Part shown: one piece after another, positions 31,993 through 43,282 of the stretch
How positions within the stretch are numbered: the stretch's first letter is position 1
Layout: the number at the start of each line of letters is the position of its first letter
Source: Bathynomus jamesi
Taxonomy: Eukaryota > Arthropoda > Malacostraca > Isopoda > Cirolanidae
NCBI GenBank assembly: GCA_023014485.1
Contig: JAJOZX010005511.1
Location: 77,501 to 141,500 of the forward strand
Reading direction: 5' to 3'
Length of the DNA: 64,000 nt
Position numbers and translations under genes: made by a program
Notes under the pieces: generated by a model
What the model was told of the DNA's origin: nothing
The model's input: the letters and a program-made list of their open reading frames with translations, nothing else
Database searches by the model: none

Positions 31993-32294
31993 ACCGTATT
32001 TGTCGGCTTATAAGACGCACTTTTTTCCTTATAAATACCTTAAAAAATCGCCCTGCATCTTAGAAGCCGAAAGTGGCAATATAGCACATCAATTAATTAA
32101 TTGATTAATAACAAATAATAAGAGTAATAATCATATTATCTTTCTTTATTTGCTTTTGGGTTTTCTTTTTATTGAATTTTACATATCCATTGTATTAACA
32201 ATAAAGTGCATCAAAAACTTTTTTCTTGAATTTACCTTTCCAAAATTAAGGTGCGTCTTTCACGGCGCAGCGTCTTTAAGCCGTCAAATACGGT
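31993..32294. mobile_element. MITE with ACCGTATTTG ends
   Basis: Inverted ends ACCGTATTTGTCGGCTTATA and ACCGTATTTGACGGCTTAAA, both followed by AAGACG or GACGCAC. The interior is AT-rich and non-coding. Superfamily not assigned. Confidence 0.65.
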
Positions 32295-32690
32295 GTGTAT
32301 ATATATATACTGTAGTTAGTTAGTTTGCTTGTACCTTGTGGTGAATGGACGTGTTGTGTCTCTCTCTGTATTAACACCCAAATAAGGGAATAAACTACTT
32401 GACGGTTCATTCTGTTAACACCCGAAAGTGTATAAAGTATCAGTGAATCCGTGCATATAATATAGAGTGAAATTGATTAAAATTAAGAAAGTGCAATACA
32501 GTTTACATAAATTATCAGCAGTTTTAACGTATATATTTAAAACTAAATACGGTTGGCATTCGAGAAATTTTGAAACAAGGCAGGAAAAAGGTCATAAAAC
32601 CCTCGACCATCGAAAGGAAATAAAAAAATAAATAAATAAAGAATTTGTGTGGGTATCTCTATGCTAATTAATAAATAGCATGGCCATGGG

Positions 32691-34375
32691 TCCAAATTCT
32701 CACTTAATCTGCAATTTGTGTAATCTGAAACAATTGAAAACGCTGCGATTCGATGCGATTTCTGTCAAAGACTGCAAGACTTTATCTGCATGAATTGGGA
32801 TGATAGGGAAATAACTTGTCTCGAATGCGAAACGCGTCGTGGGGATCAAATTTCTATGTGGCGCATGTACACAGACCGTAAATTCATTCACGGTATTTAA
32901 AGAAATGGAGATAGCAGACTTGAATGTTACAAAAAAGAATGAAATAATGGGGACACAAGGGTCCGGAAGTGTCCCAACGAAAAACCGGGTGAATACGAGA
33001 GAGGACGAAATAACGAATAACAGCATAATAACGAACAACAATTTAATAACGAACAACAATATAAACAATACGAAATAAAGACATAGATGAAAGAAAAGAA
33101 ATAAGTAAAAGTTGCGAGGTAGTCAAACTGTTCAACGAGCAAAATGCTAAAAAGATAATAACTAAAAACGTAGAAAATAAAAAGCCAAAGAAAAATAATA
33201 ATAATACCAAAATTAAGAACTTTGAAAATAATAAGAAAACAAGTAGTAGAAGCGTAAAAAATATCGTATGTAAACACTACGCGAAAGGGAACTGCAGATA
33301 TCGGGATGGGCAATGTATATATGCACAATTTAGGGTTATGACTTTTTAATTTTGTCATAAATATTGTTTCCTGTATCATCAATCGATGAACTTTTGCTTG
33401 AAAACAATAAAAAAGGGCCTAATTCTTCAGAATTAAAAAAAAATGTCACCCCGAAAGCAAATATAGTATATTAGTATATTCGAGACAGCTGCATTGTACC
33501 ATTCTAGATTGGTTACCTAGTATTTTCTTGAATATTCCGGAATATACCGAAAAGCACTAAATACTCTGGAAAATCACTGGAACAGAGACCCATCTGCAAT
33601 AGCTATACCAAGGAGCAACCAATGTGCGGAACGTGCCATTAAGGTGATGCAAGAACTTTACGTAAACTGTAAAAATAAAGACAACCTTAATCACAGGTTT
33701 ATTTTAAGCAATAAGTAAAACAATTAAAACAATAATAGAGTAAATGTATAATATTGTATTTGTATAATTAATATGTATTGTATAGGTATAATGTTGTATA
33801 ATATAATATATGTTCATGTATAATAATTGTGAAATAAACATGCAAATTTCTATTTATTATTTTATTAATTTTTTCTTTTTTATTTTGGGGTGAAGTTTTT
33901 TAAAAATATATCGAAAAAACTGTTATTTTCATTGTCAGGGTGCAAAAGTTCATCGATTTATGATACAGGAACATGAGGTTATAAAAATGTCATAACCCTA
34001 ATGCACATCCAACATTATGTTGGTTGGTTTGCTCATTGTATCAGTTGCATTACACAAGTGGATACTGCAAATTTGATAAGAAATGCAAGTTCCACCATCT
34101 TACGGTCTGCAACACCTATGCAAGATATGGGAGTGGCAAATACGAAAAAAAATGCCGTTACCACAACCCTCAAAGGAACGCAACGGGTGAACAGGAAAAA
34201 CGAACATCAAAGAAGGGTACCAATTTTTTAGATGCAGCCAACACAATTCAGCTGCTAAATACTATCCAGCAATTACAAAGTCAGCTGACAAATATAGGAA
34301 TCCGAGAGCCTGATAGAAGGCACGCACAAAGACACTTCATGCGTTATCGGAACAACAGGTACCGACAAAGATAAA
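32691..34375 (+). pseudogene. LINE A ORF1 with PHD-like and CCCH zinc fingers, interrupted
   Basis: Early pieces read ICNLCNLKQ and, one frame over, CDFCQRLQDFICMNWDD followed by CLECE. Together they outline a PHD-like Cys pattern. A Lys/Asn-rich stretch (33079-33280) leads into a CCCH finger, VCKHYAKGNCRYRDGQCIYA (about 33271-33330). A 670-bp transposon cuts the gene exactly before the last His. On the far side more CCCH-like motifs follow, GYCKFDKKCKFHH and KKCRYHNP. A C-terminal QLLNTIQQLQSQLTNIG coiled helix and a basic tail come last. PHD in ORF1 is known from CR1-like elements; adding CCCH is less usual. RNA binding and packaging is the inferred role. Confidence 0.68.
33331..34000 (+). 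mobile_element. deletion derivative related to the 21720 transposon
   Basis: Inverted ends TAGGGTTATGACTTTTT and TAGGGTTATGACATTTTT, then a shared CCTGTATCAT and ATCGATGAACTTTTGC. The 7-bp repeat ATGCACA lies at 33321-33327 and 34001-34007. A short coding relic (about 33590-33718) reads SNQCAERAIKVMQELYVNC. This resembles the HTQSCERAVQEVSAAAHAVY motif of the 7.5-kb element at 21720. It sits in LINE A ORF1. Confidence 0.75.
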
Positions 34376-35701
34376 GAGAGGTAAATTCTCGGAGGACCAC
34401 AAGGTAACGAAACTGTCACTCCAATTGGAAAATGAATCGGAACCACCAGTATGCGAAAACGATAGAGACAAAATAAAAATAATCCTAGCCAACATTCAGG
34501 GCCTTAAATCAAATCATTCCCCGGACAAAGTTTTATACCTGAAAGGACATGCAAGAAGCAGGAGCAGACTTTCCATGCCTCACGGAAACTCATCTAAAGG
34601 ACTGCCAGGCGAACTGTGAAAATTGTGAGTCCTGTGTTGACAAAAAAGAAATACAAATTGACAACTATAACATCCTCCGAGTCGACAGAACAGTGAGACG
34701 TAAAGGAGGATGTGCTATTTACACACGCGAAAGGCATATGGCAGAAATGACTAGAAGCACCTCAAAGAACTACGTAGAATGTGTAGCAGCAAAAGTTGAA
34801 AATTTAAATATGGTACTAACTGTAATGTACACTGTACAGACCCCCAAACACGCCAACCTCAAAATTTTCAGATTCCATTACAGAGATAAGAAACTTGGTA
34901 TTTTTCTCTGTGGTGATTTTAATTTCCCATTCTTGAAATATAAAAGGATAGGAAAGAATATATGTATACACCAGGACAAAGGGGGCATCCGAGAAGACCA
35001 GGAGCAGGTAAAAATGCTACTAGCTCTAGCTGATGAATTTATGTTAACGCAAAAAATAACAGAAAAAACAACTGCCTAGATTTAGTACTCACAAACAACA
35101 GCAACCTAATTGATAATGTAGAAATATCCCCAACTATGATATCGGACCACATCATCATTGAAATAACTAATATAAAGGCAACAGGAAAGGAAAGCACACG
35201 CACAACAGAAAGAAGCATATTCGAAATTTTTAATTTTCACTCCAAAGCTACAAACTGGGAAGATATTACATCCAGCATGGAAGTAATACATTGGAAATCC
35301 ATCTTCGAGGCCAAGACAACGGAGGAGATGATAATGACTTTAAAGGAGAAGACGTTAGAAATTGTGGAAAAACATGTCCCAAAAATACAACAAAGAGGAA
35401 AGAGAAGCAGGTTCGAGACAAAAAAAAGAGGACATTGTTCCGAAAGAGAAAAAGAGTGACTGCAAAATTAAGTAACTCTAAAGATAACATCAGAAAAATA
35501 TTAAATGATAAACTGAAAAGTATCGATGACGTCATACAGGAACTAATTGAGAACCATACAGAAAAAGACGACGACGACGCTATAGAAGCGATAAGGGGTA
35601 ACTGAAAGTACTTCTATAAATTCGCAAAAAGAAAGTCGAAAAACCATGCGACTATCGGACCTTTAAAAAACGAGAACAGTGCTTTATCTGATGATCTAAC
35701 A

Positions 35702-35895
35702 CAGGGGTCACCAACCTGGGCAGTAGCGCCCACTAGTGGGCTCACATTAAAGGTAATTAAACATTTATTTCATTATTTATTTTATCGATTATGTTGATTT
35801 ATTCTTTTTGATCTAAGGTGGGCGATAAGCTTTTTTTAATTTTCAAAAAATCGTAAAAGGGGACGGTGAACAAAAAAAAAGGTTGGTGACCCCTG
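35702..35895. mobile_element. 194-bp hAT MITE, TSD ATCTAACA
   Basis: Ends CAGGGGTCACCAACCTGGGC and complement AGGTTGGTGACCCCTG. TSD ATCTAACA at 35694-35701 and 35896-35903. Inserted in the LINE A region between endonuclease and RT. This end type is widespread in animal hAT MITEs. Confidence 0.92.
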
Positions 35896-36487
35896 ATCTA
35901 ACAGAAGTATCTGAAATATTAAGAGCTCAGTACGAATCATCTTTCAGTATCCCAAAAACTGACAAACTGATATGCGATAGAAATGTTTTTGAAGAAGAAC
36001 TGCAAGGCGAAAGTATAACTCAGCGGCAGGACCCGATAAATGGAATGCCACACTGATCAAAAACTGCAACAATGCAATCGCTGAGCTTCTATATTGGATA
36101 TGGAGACGATCACTAAACACGGGAGAAATACCGGGCATCCTGAAGAGCGCGAACATAGTCCCAATATATAAAGGAGATCGATCTGAGGTCAAAAACTATA
36201 GGCCAGTGTCGCTTACATCTCATCTCACTAAAATATTTGAAAAAAATACAGAAAATCTATAACTTCTTGGAAACTCGGAAAAAAAATTCAATGATAACCA
36301 ACATGGGTTTCGGTCAGGCAGATCATGCCTATCACAACTAATGGAACACTACAACATTATTGATACACTTGAAGGTAATGAAAACTATGATGTACTATAC
36401 ACAGACTTTGCCAAAGCGTTCGACAAGTGTGACCATGGAATCATAACAAACTGAAATATATGGGAATAACAGGAAAAGTAGAGAAAT

Positions 36488-36489
36488 GG

Positions 36490-36568
<79 letters not shown>
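36488..36568. repeat. (TA)n expansion inside LINE A RT codons
   Basis: The RT reading GKVEKWI stops at the array and resumes as NFLSEGQQVV in another frame. In LINE A copy 1 the same place reads GRWIFNFL, with no array. Confidence 0.9.
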
Positions 36569-36571
<3 letters not shown>

Positions 36572-37727
36572 CCTTAGTGAGGGGCAGCAAGTCGTTACAG
36601 TACAAGGAGTATCTTCATCAGAATCAGAGGTCCTCAGTTCAGCACCACAAGGAACAGTATTAGCTCCACTGCTCTTCATAATCATGCTAACTGACATAGA
36701 TGAGGACGTTACCAGAGACAGCACAGTAACATCTTTTGCCGATGACACAAAGATTAGTAGAAAAATAAACCCGGAGGATATAGGATATCTACAAACAGAC
36801 ATGAACAGAATCTACAAGTGGACGGAAGACAACAATATGGAAGTTTAACACTGAGAAATTTCAACTGTTACGGTACGGAAAAAAAGAAGACCTAAAATCC
36901 ATGGAATATTACACCCAAAATGGACAGGAAATTCAGAGAAATTCTAGAGCAAAAGATTTAGGTGTTGTAATGACTGATTATGCGAAATTTGAAACACAAC
37001 ATAAGGTAGCAATAAACACAGCAGAGAGAATAACGGGGCAGATATTGAGAACCTTTAAACGAAGGGATAGGAATATAATGATTTCACTACTGAAAACACT
37101 GATCATACCCAAATTGGAATACTGCTCGGTCCTAACATCCCATATAAAAAGAAGACATTAGACAGCTAGAACGGATTCAGAGAAGCTTCACAGCCAAGAC
37201 AAGGGGTGCAAAGAACTAAATTACTGGGAAAGGCTACGCGAACTAGACCTATATTCACTCGGAAGGAGAGAGAGAGAGATACACCATTATTTACACTTGG
37301 AAAATAATGGAGAAACTAGTCCTTAATCTTACTCTGAACCCTGTAACTCCCCAAACAACGGAAAAAAGTGGAAAAGGAAGACTGTGTCGTGCTCCTAAAT
37401 TAAAGGCGAGACAGGGAACATCCTTAACCCTGAAAGAAAATAGTTTTTTGCGAGAGGACCAAAACTGTTTAATCAGCTGCCCAAAGACCTAAGAAACACG
37501 AAGGAAGTTGCAGTGGACATCTTCAAAAGAAGATTAGACGCCTGGCTCAGAACAATCCCCGATGAGCCGGCCGTACCTGGCTATGTGAGGTGGAGAGCAC
37601 AAGAAACCAACTCACTCCTTCACCAGGCCAACTCGAAAGGAGGGGCGACAAGCTTGACCTTCGCGAAATGAGGAATCATCGCGCGGAACCTTTGTAAGGT
37701 TGTAAGTGTGTGTATATATATATCATC

Positions 37728-37795
37728 ATCATCAAGAATCGAATCCAGAACCTATGACACGGAGATGTAGGCACGAACCATTAGGCTGGTGGGAG
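37728..37795 (-). mobile_element. tRNA-derived SINE head fragment
   Basis: On the minus strand CCAGCCTAATGGTTCGTGCC and GGTTCTGGATTCGATTCTTG give box A and box B spacing like a tRNA. It abuts (TA)n and (ATC)n at the LINE A end. No body is recognisable, so it is a partial SINE of a third type. Confidence 0.5.
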
Positions 37796-38658
37796 ATAAT
37801 TTTTCATAGCAAAAAGTGACGGGCTTATGTGCATATACATTTTGGCTTGTGCAGTGTAAAATAAAATATTACAAAGTAAATTTAAGTTGGGTATTATGGA
37901 AATCATTTTTGAAGGCGAAACTATTTCAGAAAGATTAAAATTCGAAGATGAAAACGTGAATAAAAATAAACTTCAAAATGAGACATATTTCAGTTGATAA
38001 AAAACGACGAGACGCTTTAAACACCGACATTCATTCTAAACAATTTTAAGTTTTGAAATTTCAAACTTTAAATCGTTTGATTTTCTACGAAATGATCAGT
38101 AGTTAAAAAAGGGAATTCAGACATTGTCTAAAGCGAGGTAAAACGATTTACCTCGCAAGTACTAACTCTAGAACAGAGCCGAAACCGTTAAAGTTTGGTT
38201 GGCTGGATGGGTGGTTGGTCCGTTTTACGTCCTTAGTAAGGTCGGGTTTAGTTTTATGAATGCGTTGATTCAAAACAAAGTGGAGATGGATTGGTTGGTT
38301 GGTTGTATCTCTTATTCTAAAAGGAAGAGGATCTAACGAATGGCTGCGGGTTTAGCAATGGATGATTTAGGAGTTTTCTTCATGCATCCAATATCGTCGA
38401 TGCTCATCCGTTCTAATTTGAATTGGCGACTACTGTCAATACAGTTCGCCGAATCGGCGGTCACGTGCGCGGAAACGGATGAGGGCGTTTGTTTCTCTTT
38501 GTGACTCAAATATGACCTAATATTGCGCCTGTTTGAAAATAAAAGACAGGAATTCATTTGATGCTAGAAGTGGGTAAGGAACAAAAGCGGGTTTCACTAA
38601 ATTTTGAGATTCGTGAAGCCACCGGAAAGTGAAACATTAAATCTTACTTTACGATAGG

Positions 38659-38661
<3 letters not shown>

Positions 38662-38692
<31 letters not shown>
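38662..38692. repeat. (TA)n microsatellite
   Basis: AT dinucleotides, about 15 units. Confidence 0.95.
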
Positions 38693-38693
<1 letters not shown>

Positions 38694-39113
38694 TCCAATG
38701 CTACATCTTAGATACCTGACCACCGAGAGCAGTAGAACACAAATATAATGATTGGGTATCTTAAATATAATTTAGTGGCAAAGTGGCTCCTGAGGCCAAA
38801 TTCGTGTTATAACAACTCTGATGTATTCCTACATTGAGGTAGGAGAAATGAAAGGAAAGCCGTTCCTCTCTCTCTTTATACCTTGAACCCTTTTGTCACC
38901 TACAATACGTTATGAGAAAGCCTTTAATACCACCCCGATTTTTAAAATAAAATATATTAAAGAAACGCTCGTCTCGAACTAAAACACGAAAGGAAATAAA
39001 AGAGAAATATTGCACAATTTGACATTCGGCGAGAGGAAAAAAAATGCCAAAAATGGATTACACAATCTTACAAACGCATTTCTTTCAATTTCATATTATA
39101 AATAAGATGAAAG

Positions 39114-39116
<3 letters not shown>

Positions 39117-39166
<50 letters not shown>
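39117..39166 (+). repeat. (CA)n microsatellite
   Basis: About 24 CA dinucleotides. Confidence 0.95.
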
Positions 39167-39167
<1 letters not shown>

Positions 39168-40149
39168 CTAGAGAAGGAAAGTTGCGTTGTAGCTTTGAAA
39201 TTGCAATTTTAATAATTTCTTACGCTGAGCTTACGAGCGGAGTAACAAATAAATAAAAAAGACACTCTACATCACTACATTTATGTGAACTTTTTTCAAA
39301 CACGACCCAAACAAATTTTAAGAATTGTGTACGACATCTTCAACGATGAAGTCGTTTCGTTCGAAATTTAAATTCATTTTACCGAATCATCATCTCTAAA
39401 TAGCCGCATAAATAGAAGAAAGCATCGGTCATTCCTTTTCTGTTCAAAATAAAATCTTTCTTCCTTTCTTTTAGCGAATTATTTTAAGCGTCAGAGCGCA
39501 TGCGCGACAAAGGAGAACGAAAATTATGTGTAATTCCTTTTTAAACACGATTTCGCATTCTTAAATGAAAACTTTCTCAAAATTTAACCTTTCAAACCTT
39601 ATTCCTTTATTTACGAAGACCAAATCTTAACTGAATCAATAATAATAATAGAGTTACCGTCATTTTTTAGATAAATACATATAAATATCGAGATGTAGGC
39701 GAGTGTTTTTACGATAACTTTATCAAACAAGTATTATCAATCGGACTATTTATTTTATTTAATTTAGCCCTTAAGTTTTAGGCTTTACTGGGCTCTCATA
39801 TTAATTAAAGATAAACAATCACTTTGTAGGTAATGATTAATAATATATAAATCGTGAATAAGATATATTAATTACTTAAAATACAGAAACCAACTAATAG
39901 ATGAAAAATTAGACAATGAATTTAAATCACTGTAAAGTCGTTACATTGTGAAAATTTATTATTTATTTATTTATATAATCGAGTAGCGCAGCGGGGAAAG
40001 GGGATAAGCGACAAAATCGACGAAATGCATTTTCTGTTTGAAAAGACGGCTTATTCTTCTTTCTATCACCTCCATTCTCCAATTGGCAGATATCCCATTT
40101 TGTGAATGGAAACGCCATTTTCACTCGCAAAATGGGATATCTGCCAATA

Positions 40150-40901
40150 CAGGGTGTCCCATAAGCCCGGCATCATAGGAAAAATAATAAAAAAAAGGCA
40201 AAACAAAAGCTTTTATTTACAGAACGTGCTCAATATGTCCACCATTGTTTTCAATACACAAATTCAGACGTGATACCCAGTCAGCAAGCACATGGTGAAT
40301 GATGTCAGGAGTAATGGTGTTACATGCCCCAATAATGCGCTGCCGCAAATGGTCAACAACCCTAATTTTCTCTGCGTATACCAGCGCTTTCAAGTGGCCC
40401 CAGAGATAAAAATCTAGTGGCGTGAGATCCGGGCTTCTAGCCTCGATGTCCTATCCAATGACCAGGGAATTGTTGGTACAGGTATTCCCTTACTTGGGTG
40501 CTGTAATGTGCAGGACCGCCGTCTTGCTGGAACCATGTTGGGAAATTTCCTTCTTCGTTCAAGACACTGGGAAATGCTTCTTCCTTGAGCATACGTAGGT
40601 AGGTGCCTCCAGTGACATGTTCATCGAAAAAGAGGGGGCCTATGATGCGATCCTTCCAAATGCCACACCATACCATCACCCGAGATGCATCTTGTTCCTT
40701 TGAAGAGGTATACCAGTGAGGGTTGTTTTGAGACGAGTAGCGAGTGTTCTGTCGATTTACCTCACCATTTCCATAAAAAATAGCCTCGTCACTGAACAGA
40801 ATGGTGGACGGGAAATTGGCATCCCGAGCATATGAATTATGGTTTGTAGAAATAGAAAAATATGAATTTCTCCTACGATGCCGGACTTATGGGACACCCT
40901 G
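40150..40901 (-). mobile_element. D-41-D transposon copy 2, internally deleted
   Basis: Same ends as 6124-7335 (CAGGGTGTCCCATAAGCCCG) with TA on both sides. Two deletions are visible against copy 1. A short one (about 16 bp) lies near 40440. A long one removes the sequence equivalent to about 6830-7280, that is the whole N-terminal DNA-binding region and the promoter-side UTR. Confidence 0.93.
40210..40833 (-). pseudogene. D-41-D transposase, C-terminal half
   Basis: Minus-strand pieces keep ARDANFPSTILFSDEAIFYG-like sequence with the first Asp. MMVWCGIWKDRIIGPLFFDE and FQQDGGPAHYSTQVREYL (second Asp) follow. Then comes a small deletion that removes most of the PVEWPARSPD region, and a frameshift before the C-terminus. 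Where copy 1 has the TAG stop, this copy has a sense TCG codon. No HTH remains. Confidence 0.85.
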
Positions 40902-41416
40902 TAGATAGAGGGAAGAATAAGCCGTCTTTTCAAACCGAAAACGCATTTCGCCCATTTCGTCGCTTATCCCCTTTTCCCGCTGCGCTACTCGTATATCTAT
41001 GTATAAATTTATTTATAAAATCAATCTTAGAATATTACAATTTCCGTTACGTTACAATAATGCAATTTGTTACGTTACATTAATACAATAATACTATGAA
41101 TTGGACTATTTATTTTAAATATAAGTTAACGCTTAATCTTTGGGGTTTGGTGGGTTTTACAAATTAATTTAAGATAAAATATATGATATATAAGTCACGC
41201 TTAAATTATGATAAATACAAAAACAAACTAATGGTGGAAATATAGTATATATTAATCTTAACTTATTATTATTAGAGATATGAACCAAATACAGACAAAG
41301 TCATTAGTGTAGATGTTGCGGACAAAGCCCGGCAGTTGAACAATGCGCGCTTTGTCTGGATACAACACGCATTGTCCTTTCTCATTTGACATAGTCCGAA
41401 ATACAGTATATAAATA

Positions 41417-42341
41417 CAGGGTGTCCATAAATTATTCACCCCATTATAAGCCTTAATAAATTCGTTATTATAGGAGCTATCTTAAAACGGTTTGCGGCAA
41501 TTATTAACACAACTCAAGAAATTTGTTTTAATTCAGTAAACCTCCACGTAAGCCCCATTGGTAGCACGCAGAACATCAAGGCGATAGATGATTTCGTTCC
41601 AAACATTAAGAAGCATGTCTCGCGTGATGGAAGCTAATGTCTCTTCAATCCGGTGTCTTAATTCTGTGATGTTATTAACCTTCTTTGCATACACACTGTC
41701 CTTTGTGTAGCCCCATAAAAAGAAATCCAGAGGCGTGATATCCGGGGAACGAGGAGGCCATGGAATAGGACCATCTCGCCCGATCCAACGAGAAGGGACC
41801 TTTTCATTGAGGAACCTCCGCATTTCTAATCCCCAGTGTGGCTGTGCCCCATCTTGCTGAAAGAACACACGGGGCTGCATATCCTCAAGCTGAGGTGCAG
41901 CATACCATTCAAGCATATCTAGGTAATTTGTAGCCTTCACAGTGTTCTCATGGAAGAAAAATGGTCCAATCACACGGTTATGGGAGAGAGCACACCAAAC
42001 GTTTATCTTGGGACTGTTGCGTTCGTGTTCAATAAATTCATGCGGATTTTCTGATCCCCATATACGGCAATTGTGTCTGTTGACTTTACCAGACAGATGG
42101 AATGTCGCTTCATCACTGAAAACGACATTGTTCAAAAAATGGAGATTTGGTTTCCCACATCCACAGCACACACATTGCTTTCTCCTTCACTGTCGCCATT
42201 GTGCCCCTAGTGGATGTTCTGCGAAATAAAGAAAAACATCTTGAGTTGTGTTATTAATTGTCGCAAACCGTTTTAAGATAGCTCCTATAATAACAAATTT
42301 ATTAAGGCTTATAATGGGGTGAATAATTTATGGACACCCTA
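41417..42341 (-). mobile_element. second D-41-D family, deletion derivative with ~100-bp TIRs
   Basis: Ends CAGGGTGTCCATAAATTATT and its complement. TIR similarity runs about 100 bp (through CCCCATTATAAGCCTTAATA and AAACGGTTTGCGGCAATTAT). TA at 41415-41416 and 42342-42343, with a G-to-A change at the last base. Length 925 bp, so about 300 bp shorter than a full member. Confidence 0.92.
41533..42196 (-). pseudogene. D-41-D transposase lacking most of its DNA-binding region
   Basis: The true start MATVKEKAMCVLWMWETKS (from 42196) keeps the first ~18 residues. A deletion then joins it, out of frame, to the DDE domain. That domain runs LNNVVFSDEATFHLSGKVN (first Asp), NVWCALSHNRVIGPFFFHE, VFFQQDGAQPHWGLEMRRFL (second Asp) and WPPRSPDITPLDFFLWGYTK (third Asp, 41 residues later). 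The C-terminus LDVLRATNGAYVEVY is complete. Catalytic residues are intact; the HTH domains are gone. Confidence 0.9.
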
Positions 42342-42553
42342 TAGTTCGAACTTTGACCAGCCCTAACTGTTAGGTTAGGTTAAGTAAAGTTAGGTTACAT
42401 ATATATTTATATATTTCAGACTCTCAAATGAGGAAGGACACTCCGCGCTTTGTCCGACTGGAGCTGGTCAAAGTCCGAACTATGTATATATTTCGAACTC
42501 TGTCAAATGTAGGGGTACAATGCACGCATTGTCCAACTACCGGACTTTGTCCA

Positions 42554-43238
42554 TAACATAGATATGATACCAATACAGTAGAAAAAATTAACAGACGAGA
42601 GAAATGAACAATACAGTAATGTACATTTAATCTTAGATGTTCATTAGTATTCCATAATAATTATTAATCGAGATTTCAATTTGTTTTTAAACGAATTTAC
42701 ATTACATATATTTTTTACGTCAGCACTTAAATCATTCCATAGTTTCAGTCCAATGAAAATGGACAATTTCCGAGATGATGACAATCTAAATTGAGGAATA
42801 ACACGCTTTGATCTATTTCTTGTCTAATATGAGTAAATTTCTTGTTGAGTTCCAAAATATTTATATCCACTGTAAGTTAATGATTTTCTTACATTTGTAA
42901 ATGAAAATAAAATACACACACACACACTACATACGTAGACTTACATACTGTATACTTGGGCATAAAATCTACCTATGCCCGAAGGAATTTGCAAGTTTAA
43001 TTACAGCGTTGATAAAGAGTTCGTCACATTAACTAAATGAAAATCAAGTGGGGAGGGAGGGGGTGGGGGGAATCGCTCTTTTATGAATGCATTTTATGTT
43101 TAGTTTGAAATAAAGGAAAAATAAACGTTGATGAAAAGTTAAAAGAATGCATACAAGTGAAGAAAGGCGTAACACCCTCTCACCATCTTTGAATTGGGCA
43201 GTTATATTTTGTACAACCAACCTCATATATACTGTACA

Positions 43239-43282
<44 letters not shown>

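Larger units (their letters stand above)
34425..37560 (+). pseudogene. LINE A ORF2: endonuclease and reverse transcriptase, broken
   Basis: APE-like endonuclease: IILANIQGLKSN, LTETHLKDCQ (metal-binding Glu), RRKGGCAIYTRE, LFLCGDFNFP-like GIFLCGDFNF, then CLDLVLTNN and ISDHIIIEI with the catalytic SDH. RT: AGPDKWNATLIK-like region near 36030, VPIYKGDRSEVKNYRPVSLT, FRSGRSCLSQLME, YTDFAKAFDKCDHGI, SSAPQGTVLAPLLFI, TSFADDTKIS. The thumb is KFQLLRYG; the C-terminal part (36901-37490) has RAKDLGVVMTD and LIIPKLEYC. Stops and frameshifts occur throughout. ORF2 nicks target DNA and copies the RNA there. Confidence 0.88.
32640..37722 (+). mobile_element. LINE A copy 2, near full-length non-LTR retrotransposon
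   Basis: Order: ORF1 with zinc fingers (about 32680-34375), APE-type endonuclease (34478-35100), RT (about 36040-36850), C-terminal part to about 37600. The 3' UTR ends GGAATCATCGCGCGGAAC with (TG)(TA) tail. It is interrupted by a DNA element (33331-34000), a hAT MITE (35702-35895) and a (TA)n expansion (36488-36568). The class is Jockey/CR1-like. Confidence 0.88.
37796..39980. other. no recognisable gene; microsatellites
   Basis: AT-rich sequence with (TA)n at 38662-38692 and (CA)n at 39117-39166. A TTGGTTGG-rich patch lies near 38195-38305. I see no coding region with family support. Confidence 0.4.
39981..40991. mobile_element. foldback element hosting a mariner derivative
   Basis: Outer arms of about 88 bp: GAGTAGCGCAGCGGGGAAAG to CGGCTTATTCTTC (39981-40070) and its near complement (40905-40991). 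Inside the left arm is a second hairpin (40083-40147) with arms TTGGCAGATATCCCATTTTG. The D-41-D derivative (40150-40901) is inserted in TA at the end of that hairpin. Without it the foldback would be about 260 bp. Confidence 0.82.
41317..42553. mobile_element. MITE-like inverted repeat hosting a D-41-D derivative
   Basis: Outer inverted ends GCGGACAAAGCCCGGCAGTT and the complement of TTGTCCAACTACCGGACTTT, with ACGCATTGTCC or GCGCTTTGTC motifs repeated inside both ends. A TTAGGTTAGGTT patch is included near 42370. It contains the element at 41417-42341. Exact ends and TSD are unclear. Confidence 0.6.
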
